From positions 310,001-374,000 of the forward strand of contig NZ_SEMC01000001.1 of assembly GCF_004153195.1 (NCBI RefSeq): DNA of 64,000 nucleotides. The letters run 5' to 3'. This DNA comes from Sporolactobacillus sp. THM19-2 (GTDB lineage Bacteria > Bacillota > Bacilli > Bacillales > Sporolactobacillaceae). The notes under the pieces are model-generated. The model was given only the letters and a program-made list of their open reading frames with translations, had not been told where the DNA came from and did not search any database. The position numbers and the translations under genes were made by a program. Position 1 is the first letter of the stretch. Each line of letters starts with the position of its first letter. Shown here in pieces: positions 9,419-16,420 of the stretch.

Positions 9419-11188
9419 ATGACTTTCAGGTGTCATAAGACCGTATGTCTGATATTGATGCTCTTTCTCGTTGCCGGCACGATCCTGTCGGGGTGCAGCA
9501 GCAACGCTTCATCAGACACAGGGAAGTTTGATCCCGGAACCTATGAAGGCGTGTCTAAGGGGCACGGGGGAGACGTAAAAGCAAAAGTAACAGTCACAAA
9601 GGATAAAATCAAGAGTATTACGGTGGATGCAAAAGGTGAAACCGGACAGATTGGATCCGGAGCCGCCCGTCAGCTGACCGATGAAATTATTGCCACGCAA
9701 AGTCTGGCTGTGGATGCGGTATCCGGGGCGAGCGAGTCCAGTGCTGCTATTCTGGAAGCCGTCACTCGGGCACTTGAGAAGGCGGGCGGTGACATTGAGG
9801 CATTAAAAGATCCGAAAAATAAAATAACGGTCAAAGAACAAAAACAGAAGGATCTGAATGTAGATGTTGCAGTTATCGGATCCGGCGGCGCAGGACTGTC
9901 CGCAGCGATTGAAGCAGACGCGGCAGGAAAATCCGTCGTGATTCTGGAAAAGATGCCGATCATCGGTGGAAATACCAACCGGGCGACGGGGGGTATGAAT
10001 GCGGCAGAAACAAGTATTCAGAAAAAAGCGGGCATTAAGGATTCCAGGGAGACATTTTTTAATGATACGATGAAGGGCGGAAAGAATCTGAACGACCCAA
10101 AATTGGTCCGGACTCTGGTCGATCACGCGCCTGGAACAGTTGAATGGGTCAATCAGCTCGGTGCGGGTCTGACCGACGTGACGCTGGGCGGCGGAGCGAC
10201 AAACAAACGTTTGCACCGGCCGGCTGACGGCTCACCTGTTGGTCCTGTACTGGTTAATGTGCTGACAAAGAAAATCAAGGCAGAAGGCATCCATATATTA
10301 TTGAATACCCGCGCAGAGAAATTAATGGTAAAGAATGGAACAGTTGCAGGGGTGGAAGCAAAAGACGCCAAAGGAAATCTGTTTCAGGTCCATGCCCCTG
10401 CTGTCATCATGGCTACAGGCGGATTCAGTGCAAACAGTGATATGGTTGAGAAATATCGTCCTGATTTGAAAGGCTATTTTACCACCAATCATAAAGGTGC
10501 AACAGGAGAGGGCATCAGGATGGCCGTAGATGCCGGTGCTGCTGTCACCCAGATGGATCAGATTCAGACCCATCCGACGACGGATCCCGAAACCGGTTTT
10601 ATGTTCACCGAAGCGGTCCGTGGTGATGGAGGCCTGCTGATCAACCGCGAAGGGAAACGCTTCGTTGATGAAATGGAAACGAGAGATGTCGTATCTGATG
10701 CCATCATTGCCCAGAAGGACCATCAGGCGTTTCTTGTGACGAACGATGCAATTAAGGAAAAAAATGCGTCACTCGCCCAATATATTAAAGATGGTTATGC
10801 GGTTGAAGGAAGTAATGTAGAGGAACTTGCCCGGGCAATGAAGGTTGATCCGGGAACGCTGGAGAAAACCATGGCGGACTACGCTTCATATGTTCAGAAG
10901 GGAAAGGATAAAGAATTTGGTCGGGCACATCTTGAAGAACCGCTTGCGGAAGGAAAATATTATGCGATTCCGGTGGTCCCGTCAGTCCACCATACAATGG
11001 GTGGTCTGAAAATCGACACAAAGGCACATGTGCTCCATTCATCGGGTCGCCCGGTTAAGGGGCTGTATGCAGCGGGTGAAGTCACCGGCGGGGTACACGG
11101 AGGCAACCGTCTGGGCGGAAATGCTGTTGCAGATATTATCACTTTCGGCAGGATTGCCGGTCAGACAGCTGCAGCTGAAATAAATTAA
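9419..11188 (+). CDS. Extracellular flavoprotein reductase (FMN-binding plus fumarate reductase FAD domain), lipoprotein
   Basis: Predicted surface-anchored reductase of the fumarate/urocanate reductase (flavocytochrome c-like) family, 589 residues. The N terminus is a lipoprotein signal ending in the lipobox TILSGC. An FMN-binding domain follows with DAVSGASESS, matching the motif where ApbE-type transferases attach FMN covalently to Ser/Thr. From about residue 143 comes an FAD-binding domain (VAVIGSGGAGLSAAIEA), then HPTTDPETG, EAVRGDGGLLINREGKRF, HHTMGGLKID and the C-terminal GGVHGGNRLGGNAVADI. Related Gram-positive proteins receive electrons from the membrane and reduce small acids outside the cell; the substrate here is not visible. 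An ATG with a GGAGGC site fixes the start. Gene and terminators stand alone between hemL and the DUF421 gene, where B. subtilis has none. Confidence 0.88.
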   Translation: MTFRCHKTVCLILMLFLVAGTILSGCSSNASSDTGKFDPGTYEGVSKGHGGDVKAKVTVTKDKIKSITVDAKGETGQIGSGAARQLTDEIIATQSLAVDAVSGASESSAAILEAVTRALEKAGGDIEALKDPKNKITVKEQKQKDLNVDVAVIGSGGAGLSAAIEADAAGKSVVILEKMPIIGGNTNRATGGMNAAETSIQKKAGIKDSRETFFNDTMKGGKNLNDPKLVRTLVDHAPGTVEWVNQLGAGLTDVTLGGGATNKRLHRPADGSPVGPVLVNVLTKKIKAEGIHILLNTRAEKLMVKNGTVAGVEAKDAKGNLFQVHAPAVIMATGGFSANSDMVEKYRPDLKGYFTTNHKGATGEGIRMAVDAGAAVTQMDQIQTHPTTDPETGFMFTEAVRGDGGLLINREGKRFVDEMETRDVVSDAIIAQKDHQAFLVTNDAIKEKNASLAQYIKDGYAVEGSNVEELARAMKVDPGTLEKTMADYASYVQKGKDKEFGRAHLEEPLAEGKYYAIPVVPSVHHTMGGLKIDTKAHVLHSSGRPVKGLYAAGEVTGGVHGGNRLGGNAVADIITFGRIAGQTAAAEIN

Positions 11189-11198
11189 TCAAAAAATC

Positions 11199-11242
11199 AA
11201 ACAGGATGCACCTTCCAAAGCAAACGGTGTCCTGTTTTTTTG
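11199..11242 (+). terminator. Terminator after the flavoprotein gene
   Basis: AAACAGGA.CACC pairs with GGTG.CCTGTTT and is followed by a run of seven T. Between it and the next gene a short TGGGTT/AACCCA hairpin lies at 11262-11284. Confidence 0.82.
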
Positions 11243-11362
11243 TGTGCTGAGAAAGGGCAGGATGGGTTATGTTGCGGGCAACCCACTAATTTCTGATATT
11301 TCAACGAGACTGAGCCACAATAAGGATATTCTATATTCCTGTTGCGGGAGGGTGGGCTGACC

Positions 11363-12037
11363 ATGCATTTTCTCCAGATTGCAACCGAATTGATCATCGG
11401 TTTTATTGCTCTGTTTTTATTGACCAAGATATTAGGTAAAGCGACACTTTCACAGGTTACTGCTTTTGATTTTATCTCTGCGATTGTGCTTGGTGAATTC
11501 GTCGGGAATGCGCTCTATGACAAAGAAGTAGGTATCGGTTCCGTGCTCTTTGCCATCGTTTTATGGGGTGTTATGATCTACATCGTGGAGTGGTGTACGC
11601 AAAAATTTCGTGCCACAAGAGGATTCCTTGAAGGGAAACCGTCAATTGTCATTCGTAACGGGCATCTGGACAGAGAGCAGATGAAGAAAGAGAAACTTGA
11701 CCTGAATATGCTGCAAAATCTTCTGAGACAAAAGGATATCTTCTCCATCCGTGAAGTCGCTTATGCGATTCTGGAGACAGACGGATCCATCAGTGCGCTG
11801 AAAAAAACCCGGTATGACCAGCCGACCAGCGACATGCTGAAACTGCCGGATAAACCGGTCTGTCTGCCGGTGACACTGATCATGGACGGTGAGGTCGACT
11901 GGGAGAATCTGGAACGATCAGGTTTGAATGAAGCATGGCTTGCAAAAGAACTGAAAAAAAATCATATTGATCAGTTTCAGGATGTTTTTTATTGTGAATG
12001 GAAAAAGGGTGAAGGGATTTACCTCGAAAAGAAATAG
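11363..12037 (+). CDS. DUF421 (YetF-type) membrane protein
   Basis: Membrane protein of the YetF/YrbG family, function unknown. The 224-residue product begins with three hydrophobic segments (roughly residues 5-25, 35-55 and 60-80) and continues as a soluble DUF421 domain with the family pattern GKPSIVIRNGHLDREQMKKE and, at the C terminus, LIMDGEVDWENLERSGLNE...WLAKELKK. The ATG at 11363 is preceded by GGGAGG; an upstream in-frame TTG at 11342 is unsupported. A second, shorter DUF421-type gene lies at 44550. B. subtilis relatives are linked to sporulation or stress, but nothing here shows the role. Confidence 0.8.
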   Translation: MHFLQIATELIIGFIALFLLTKILGKATLSQVTAFDFISAIVLGEFVGNALYDKEVGIGSVLFAIVLWGVMIYIVEWCTQKFRATRGFLEGKPSIVIRNGHLDREQMKKEKLDLNMLQNLLRQKDIFSIREVAYAILETDGSISALKKTRYDQPTSDMLKLPDKPVCLPVTLIMDGEVDWENLERSGLNEAWLAKELKKNHIDQFQDVFYCEWKKGEGIYLEKK

Positions 12038-12128
12038 ACACAGTAAAGAACGACTCAGCCTCTTGCGGGCATATTTCTCTCTTCCATGCATATTCCTTTT
12101 ATTAAGAATGGATGAGAGGGTGGAATGC

Positions 12129-13538
12129 ATGTCTCAAGCATCTGATGATCGTCTGCAGTTTTCAATAAATGAGTCAGTATGGCTGAGAAATGACGCGCCG
12201 GCAAAAGAAATACTGTCCATGGCGCTGGAGCCGGACATCACAGTCGAGGAAAATGTGAATGACGTGACGATTAAAGGCTTTCTCCGACTTACGGGTGAAT
12301 ATATTCCGGATAATAGTTCCGTATCGGATAATCAGGAGATTCCGGCACCCTTCCGAACGATCGAGGAAATCATGGAAACCGATACTGGAACGGCTGTACT
12401 GGAGCACCGTTTTCCACTTGATATTACCATTCCCGTGGAACGCGTTCCGAACCTGGAGGAACTCTTCCTCGTTATCGATTCCTTCGATTATGAGTTAACG
12501 GGACAGCGTCATATGCAACTTCAGGCGGATATCGCCATCACCGGTCTTGCCGACCCTGTGAGGAAGGAAAAAGCGTTAAAGAAAGCTCAGCCACCTGTGG
12601 CTCCACCTCAGCCTGCGCCGCCCGCTGCTCCGTCCGAAAAGAAAAAGGAGGTAAAGAAACCGGCAGAGAAACCGGCTGCGGTTCCGAAGGCGGAAAAAGC
12701 AGCGCCCAAAAAAGAGGCTGCGGCTCCGAAAGCAGAAAAAGCAGCGCCTAAAAAAGAGGCTGCGGCTCCGAAAGCAGAAAAAGCAGCGCCCAAGAAAGCA
12801 GCGTCGGCTCCGAAAGCGGAAAAAGCAGCGCCCAAGAAAGAAGCAGCAGCTCCGAAGGCGGAAAAAGCAGCAGCCAAAAAAGAAGCAGCTCTGAAAGCCG
12901 ACAAGACGCAGCTAAAGTCGGAAAAGGAGAATCCGGCCCCTGCGATGAAAGTAGATCATCTTTCCGTTCAACCGGCAGAAAACCCTCTGAAAGCGGCAAA
13001 AAAGGCGATGCCGCAGCCGGTTGAAAAGGCTTCAAAAGCGGGGAAGGGAAAAAGGACAGAAGACGACTACCAGGATGTCTTGCTTTCCGGCGAGTATGAA
13101 GAAATGCCGACAGACAGCCAGTATGAGGACGGAGACGGCACACTTGCGGCATTCAGTTATCAGACCATGCGCAGGCCGGAGCTGATTGAAGAAGAGGAGG
13201 TCCCCCATGTTGCGTTTTCCGAGAGAACAGAAGCTGTCCTGCCCCAGGCTGCTCCTGGCGAACAGACAGAACCGGAAGCCATTTTACCTGAAGAGAAGGA
13301 AACATCCGGTGAGAGCAGCAATTATCTGACCAAAGTTCTAGCGGGGGATGAAGCCGAACAGAGGACTCAGGTCAGATTATGCATCGTCCAGACCGGCGAC
13401 TCCCTCGAGAGCATATCCGAACGTTATCATGTCCCGGTAACCAGTCTCCTCAGAAAGAATGAACTGACGACAGCTCATATTGAACCCGGTGAAATTCTTT
13501 ATATCCCAAAGGCTGCGCGGTCGGGAAAGAATGAATGA
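12129..13538 (+). CDS. spoVID: Stage VI sporulation protein D (SpoVID), LysM-containing coat morphogenetic protein
   Basis: SpoVID drives encasement of the spore by coat layers and binds SafA. The 469-residue protein has the conserved N-terminal domain (LQFSINESVWLRND..., residues 8-140), a low-complexity lysine/alanine/proline middle with five 14-residue repeats, an acidic region, and a C-terminal LysM domain (IVQTGDSLESISERYHVP...ILYIPK). The ATG at 12129 has a GAGAGGG site; the open frame further upstream overlaps the preceding gene and does not look like coding sequence. Position after the haem operon matches B. subtilis, apart from the two inserted genes. SafA is encoded at 36009. Confidence 0.92.
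   Translation: MSQASDDRLQFSINESVWLRNDAPAKEILSMALEPDITVEENVNDVTIKGFLRLTGEYIPDNSSVSDNQEIPAPFRTIEEIMETDTGTAVLEHRFPLDITIPVERVPNLEELFLVIDSFDYELTGQRHMQLQADIAITGLADPVRKEKALKKAQPPVAPPQPAPPAAPSEKKKEVKKPAEKPAAVPKAEKAAPKKEAAAPKAEKAAPKKEAAAPKAEKAAPKKAASAPKAEKAAPKKEAAAPKAEKAAAKKEAALKADKTQLKSEKENPAPAMKVDHLSVQPAENPLKAAKKAMPQPVEKASKAGKGKRTEDDYQDVLLSGEYEEMPTDSQYEDGDGTLAAFSYQTMRRPELIEEEEVPHVAFSERTEAVLPQAAPGEQTEPEAILPEEKETSGESSNYLTKVLAGDEAEQRTQVRLCIVQTGDSLESISERYHVPVTSLLRKNELTTAHIEPGEILYIPKAARSGKNE
12678..12887 (+). repeat. Five tandem 42-bp repeats in spoVID
   Basis: Five in-frame copies of a 14-residue unit, A-x-P-K-A-E-K-A-A-P-K-K-E-A, differing by a few substitutions; a sixth, degenerate copy follows. The encoded stretch is highly basic, like a histone H1 tail. 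Confidence 0.9.
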
Positions 13539-14448
13539 CAGACAGAGCATGATTCTTGCTCTCATCCGCAATCATTTTCGTTTCCAGGAACTGAATCTGA
13601 TCCGGGAAAACCCGATGATCATCAGCACGGAGAAAGGACTTAAGCGGATTCGTTTCTGGGAAAATGAAGGGCTTTTAAAAAGACATCTGGAATGGCGGCT
13701 GAAACTTTTGACCCCTTCTTTTTTTATAGATCGCATGTATGTAACCGTTCAGGGCTTCCCTTATATCCGCTATGACCGTTTTCGTCTGACCTGCCATGAT
13801 GCGCCTGAGGAAGAAGCCGTTATGAGCGGTTATGAAGCGTTATGGGCAGAAGTGATGCACACGCTTCTGACCCGAAGCCGTATGCCGCTTCCTGTTTCTG
13901 AGAGCAGTCTTTTGGGTACAGTACAAACGTATTATGAACAGGCTGAACGGGCGGACCTGTTCAGCAGCCATGCGGGGAAGATCGCGCAGTCCTGTTATCC
14001 ATCGGTCTGCGAGCGGGCAAAAATTGCTGATCAGTTGCGGGCAAAGCATCAGGGACGCCGCCGGTCATTTGTTTTGCCTGATGATTTTTCATTTGATCAG
14101 ATTAAAAAGCTTTTTGATGTATTATTTATTAATCTCGGACAATCCGGGCCGGTACAGGGCTATGACCGGATTGCAGGATTTATGCAGCAGGTTCTCAATA
14201 ATCAGGGAGAATCTGTCATGCAGGCCCTTCTCCAGCTCATGATTGAAAAAGGAGGAATGGATCAGGAGACCTCTGACCTGATTAAAGCCGCCTGGTATGA
14301 ACCGGATGAATGGATTTATCTGGTCGATCTGTTATCTGGTCTGCCTCCGGGTATGGAACTGTCGAACCAGCATGTGAACGGATTTAAAAAGATCTGGGAC
14401 AGTAAAAATCGGTTAATTGCTTTATTTCTTGCTTATTTTGAAGTCTAG
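13531..14448 (+). CDS. Uncharacterised protein with CotS/YutH-like N terminus, spore locus
   Basis: I do not recognise this gene with certainty. The 305-residue product overlaps the spoVID stop by 8 bases (ATGAATGA) and is followed 9 bases later by ysxE, so all three look co-transcribed. Its first 100 residues contain TEKGLKRIRFW, RHLEWRLKLL and IDRMYVTVQGFPYIRYD, a pattern resembling the N-lobe of CotS/YutH/YsxE spore kinase-like proteins. No kinase catalytic loop is visible further on, and the C-terminal two thirds are helical and unfamiliar. B. subtilis has ysxE directly after spoVID with no such gene. Best guess is a degenerate coat-associated kinase relative; that is inference. Confidence 0.6.
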   Translation: MNDRQSMILALIRNHFRFQELNLIRENPMIISTEKGLKRIRFWENEGLLKRHLEWRLKLLTPSFFIDRMYVTVQGFPYIRYDRFRLTCHDAPEEEAVMSGYEALWAEVMHTLLTRSRMPLPVSESSLLGTVQTYYEQAERADLFSSHAGKIAQSCYPSVCERAKIADQLRAKHQGRRRSFVLPDDFSFDQIKKLFDVLFINLGQSGPVQGYDRIAGFMQQVLNNQGESVMQALLQLMIEKGGMDQETSDLIKAAWYEPDEWIYLVDLLSGLPPGMELSNQHVNGFKKIWDSKNRLIALFLAYFEV

Positions 14449-14457
14449 AAGGAGCAG

Positions 14458-15492
14458 ATGCTGCTGATGGTTGCTGAAACTGATGTCGTGCTCAATCGCC
14501 TTCTTTTTCAATATGACCTGTACCCGTACCGGATCACACCGTTTGAACGCGTATATAAAATTGAGACGGACAGAGGTCTTTTTGCGTTAAAAAAGAAAAA
14601 ATTGACGGTTCACCAGATCGAGCATCTGAAAGTTACGTATCAGTTGTCGCAAAATCTGGTGATCGACGCTGTCACGCCACTTCCTTCAAAATACGGAGAT
14701 CTGGTGATCAGCGGAGATGGGGAAACCTGTTATCTGATGCCGTGGATTGAAGAAACGGTACCGGTTACAGATCTAAAGGAGCGCTACCGAATGCTGTTTA
14801 TCAAAGCCGGCCAGATGCACAGAGCGACGATGCGCAGGGATACTCAGAATTCTGATGATTTATACGCTCAGCTGACTCAGATTGCAATGGCAAGAAAGCA
14901 GGAATGGGAGGGCTTTCTAAACGTTGCGGAACATCATGTATACCCCTCTCCCTTTGAGCAGGTGGTCTTTGATTCGGCCGGTATCCGTCTGTCTCATATT
15001 CAGCAGGCCATGACCTTTTTTTCACGCGGGGAGCCAAAAGATGAGGAAGGAAAGGGCATCGGCATGCGTCGCGCGCTATGCCACGGCAGATTGAATCCGA
15101 GGCATCTTCTGATTGAACGCGAAAGGTGTCTGCTGGTTAATCTGGAGGAATGCCGGGAAGATTTTTTTATTCTGGAGACCGCCTCACTAATGGAACAGGC
15201 CTGTGTGATGTATAACGGGGCGCCACAATGGGAAAAATGGCTTCATGACTATCTGACTGCCTGTCCACTGCGCGAGGAGGAGGGTATTTTTTTATTTCAT
15301 CTGATGCTCTGCCCGAAAGCACCGTCTCTCTTTTTCAACAGCTACCTGACTGAAAAGAAGAAGGATGAACCGGGTTCTATCCGGAAGTGGATGCGTTTCA
15401 GCAGAAATCATAAACTGATGCTCAGCAGTCTGTGGAGCTGGCTGGAAAAAGAAAAAAAACAGGCAGAAGCTGCCAGTCCGAAAGAGGCGTAG
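14458..15492 (+). CDS. ysxE: YsxE-type spore coat protein (kinase-fold, CotS family)
   Basis: Coat-associated protein of the CotS family, next to spoVID as in B. subtilis. The 344-residue product has the family opening NRLLFQYDLYPYRITPFERVYKIETDRGLFALKKKKL, here seen as ATP-lobe-like strands with a lysine in FALKKK, then LMPWIEE as hinge. The expected catalytic loop HGDxxxxN appears as HGRLNPRH, so the key Asp and Asn are replaced and the protein is probably not an active kinase. A GAAGGAG site precedes the ATG at 14458; the ATG at 14467 is a possible alternative. It converges with the small minus-strand gene at 15497. Confidence 0.82.
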   Translation: MLLMVAETDVVLNRLLFQYDLYPYRITPFERVYKIETDRGLFALKKKKLTVHQIEHLKVTYQLSQNLVIDAVTPLPSKYGDLVISGDGETCYLMPWIEETVPVTDLKERYRMLFIKAGQMHRATMRRDTQNSDDLYAQLTQIAMARKQEWEGFLNVAEHHVYPSPFEQVVFDSAGIRLSHIQQAMTFFSRGEPKDEEGKGIGMRRALCHGRLNPRHLLIERERCLLVNLEECREDFFILETASLMEQACVMYNGAPQWEKWLHDYLTACPLREEEGIFLFHLMLCPKAPSLFFNSYLTEKKKDEPGSIRKWMRFSRNHKLMLSSLWSWLEKEKKQAEAASPKEA

Positions 15493-15496
15493 TGAA

Positions 15497-15676
15497 TCAG
15501 AACCATTTTTTCAGAAAGGAAATATAGATAAAAAAAAGCAGGGCAGTCAGGAGAACATCAAAAGAGGTTGGAAGAAAAATGGTACGGATCAGCTGGAAGA
15601 ACGCCAGCGGAAGGATGATAATCGCGAGCCCTTCACGACATTTTTTGAAAAATGGCGGAAATCTTTTTTTAAACAT
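15497..15676 (-). CDS. Small (59 aa) membrane protein between ysxE and valS
   Basis: This short gene reads on the minus strand, starting ATG at 15676 with a GAGAGGG ribosome site a few bases upstream and ending TGA at 15497-15499. The peptide starts MFKKRFPPFFKKC, has a hydrophobic first helix (LAIIILPLAFFQLIR), a short FLPTSFDV turn, a second helix (LLTALLFFIYISFL) and ends KKWF. The basic ends and two-helix hairpin shape are typical of a real small membrane protein. Similar short proteins occur between ysxE and valS in Bacillus (B. subtilis yszA may be one), though I recall this only loosely. Its 5' leader contains the structured element at 15763-15909. Function unknown. Confidence 0.6.
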   Translation of the reverse strand: MFKKRFPPFFKKCREGLAIIILPLAFFQLIRTIFLPTSFDVLLTALLFFIYISFLKKWF

Positions 15677-15762
15677 ACAGAACCCTCTCCCCTGGTCGTC
15701 GATTACAAACGCATTGTCCGGGCTGTTGCTATAGTTTATGTATCGTAACAGGAAAGGGTGAG

Positions 15763-15909
15763 AAAAAAATCAGTGAGGGGGCTTTTCGGACGCACAGGAC
15801 GTACTCGTGCAGGCGTTGCGACAGGACGCTCCCGTTTTTAGCCTGCGCCTATCCCCACTGATCGTTCGTTGAACCTGTCGGGTTTCTGCGAAAAGTACGC
15901 CCTCACCCG
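15763..15909 (-). ncRNA. Unassigned structured RNA element with competing stems and a terminator
   Basis: Read on the minus strand, ATCAGTGGGG (15862-15853) can pair with CCCCTCACTGAT (15780-15769), followed by seven T: a terminator with a 72-nt internally folded loop. The same 3' arm (15773-15788) can instead pair with 15889-15906 (GTGAGGGC..CTTTTCG), so the two folds exclude each other, as in riboswitches and attenuators. The inner loop holds a GCAGGC/GCCTGC stem and two CGTCCTGT copies; one is complementary to CGACAGG at the other side of the element. Two further hairpins lie upstream at 15934-15951 and 15949-15963. It would sit in the leader of the 59-aa gene. No promoter is obvious, and I cannot match it to a known class. 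Confidence 0.45.
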
Positions 15910-15982
15910 GTCTTGCTCGTTTACCCTCATGACGCTGAGGGATCCTGCCCGTTCAGGCGGGATAAGAAGTGTGAACGTTGAC

Positions 15983-16010
15983 TTGACAATGATATAGTGT
16001 ATATTATATT
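15983..16010 (+). promoter_or_regulatory. Sigma-A promoter of the valS T-box
   Basis: TTGACA at 15983-15988 and TATATT at 16005-16010 are spaced by 16 bases, in an AT-rich stretch right before the T-box leader. Confidence 0.75.
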
Positions 16011-16016
16011 TAATAT

Positions 16017-16309
16017 AAACACGCGTCATGCGTTACAAGGTAAAATGCCATGACGGGGAGTAGTACACGTCTTCAGGCCTGAAGAAGGATTTCTGATGGA
16101 TCTTTCTGCAAGAGAGGGAAACCGATACGCTGAGAAGTTTCCCAGGCTGGCGGAGTGGAAGTTGCCCCTGAGCAGTCATTCTTAAAGGCGACGGCTGAGT
16201 AGGAATGACCGGTTAATCCGTTAACGTATTTAAGTGTACGTATCTGATACGTAAATTAAGGTGGTACCACGGAGCTTTCTTCGTCCTTGCGATGGAGAAA
16301 GCTCTTTTT
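16017..16309 (+). promoter_or_regulatory. T-box riboswitch (valyl-tRNA), valS leader
   Basis: The leader shows the T-box consensus AAGGTGGTACCACG at 16258-16271 and a terminator hairpin GAGCTTTCT/AGAAAGCTC with a T run at 16272-16309. Uncharged tRNA stabilises the antiterminator and lets valS be transcribed. A Val codon GTC at 16175-16177, followed by A, is the likely specifier. A further GC-rich hairpin (GGC.GCGCAC/GTGC.GGCC, about 16352-16380) precedes valS and could be a second barrier or a leftover. Confidence 0.93.
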
Positions 16310-16420
16310 ATACTTTAAAAATTTTTGCGGGGAAAAAATCAGAAAAACGATGCTCCGGCGGCGCACGCAACGTGCCGGCCGGTAAGTTTTTCTTCATTTT
16401 CCAAAAAGGGGTTGTAAGTA

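Noticed and set aside
9245-12037. Insertion considered as a mobile element
   Set aside because: No transposase, integrase, terminal repeats or tRNA gene is visible, and base composition looks like the neighbours.
15781-15840. CACAGGACG copies considered as CsrA sites
   Set aside because: The core lacks A two bases before GGA, and no CsrA target gene follows on that strand.
15838-16029. 63-codon minus-strand frame near the valS promoter
   Set aside because: It overlaps the structured element and the T-box promoter, has no ribosome site and no protein-like pattern.
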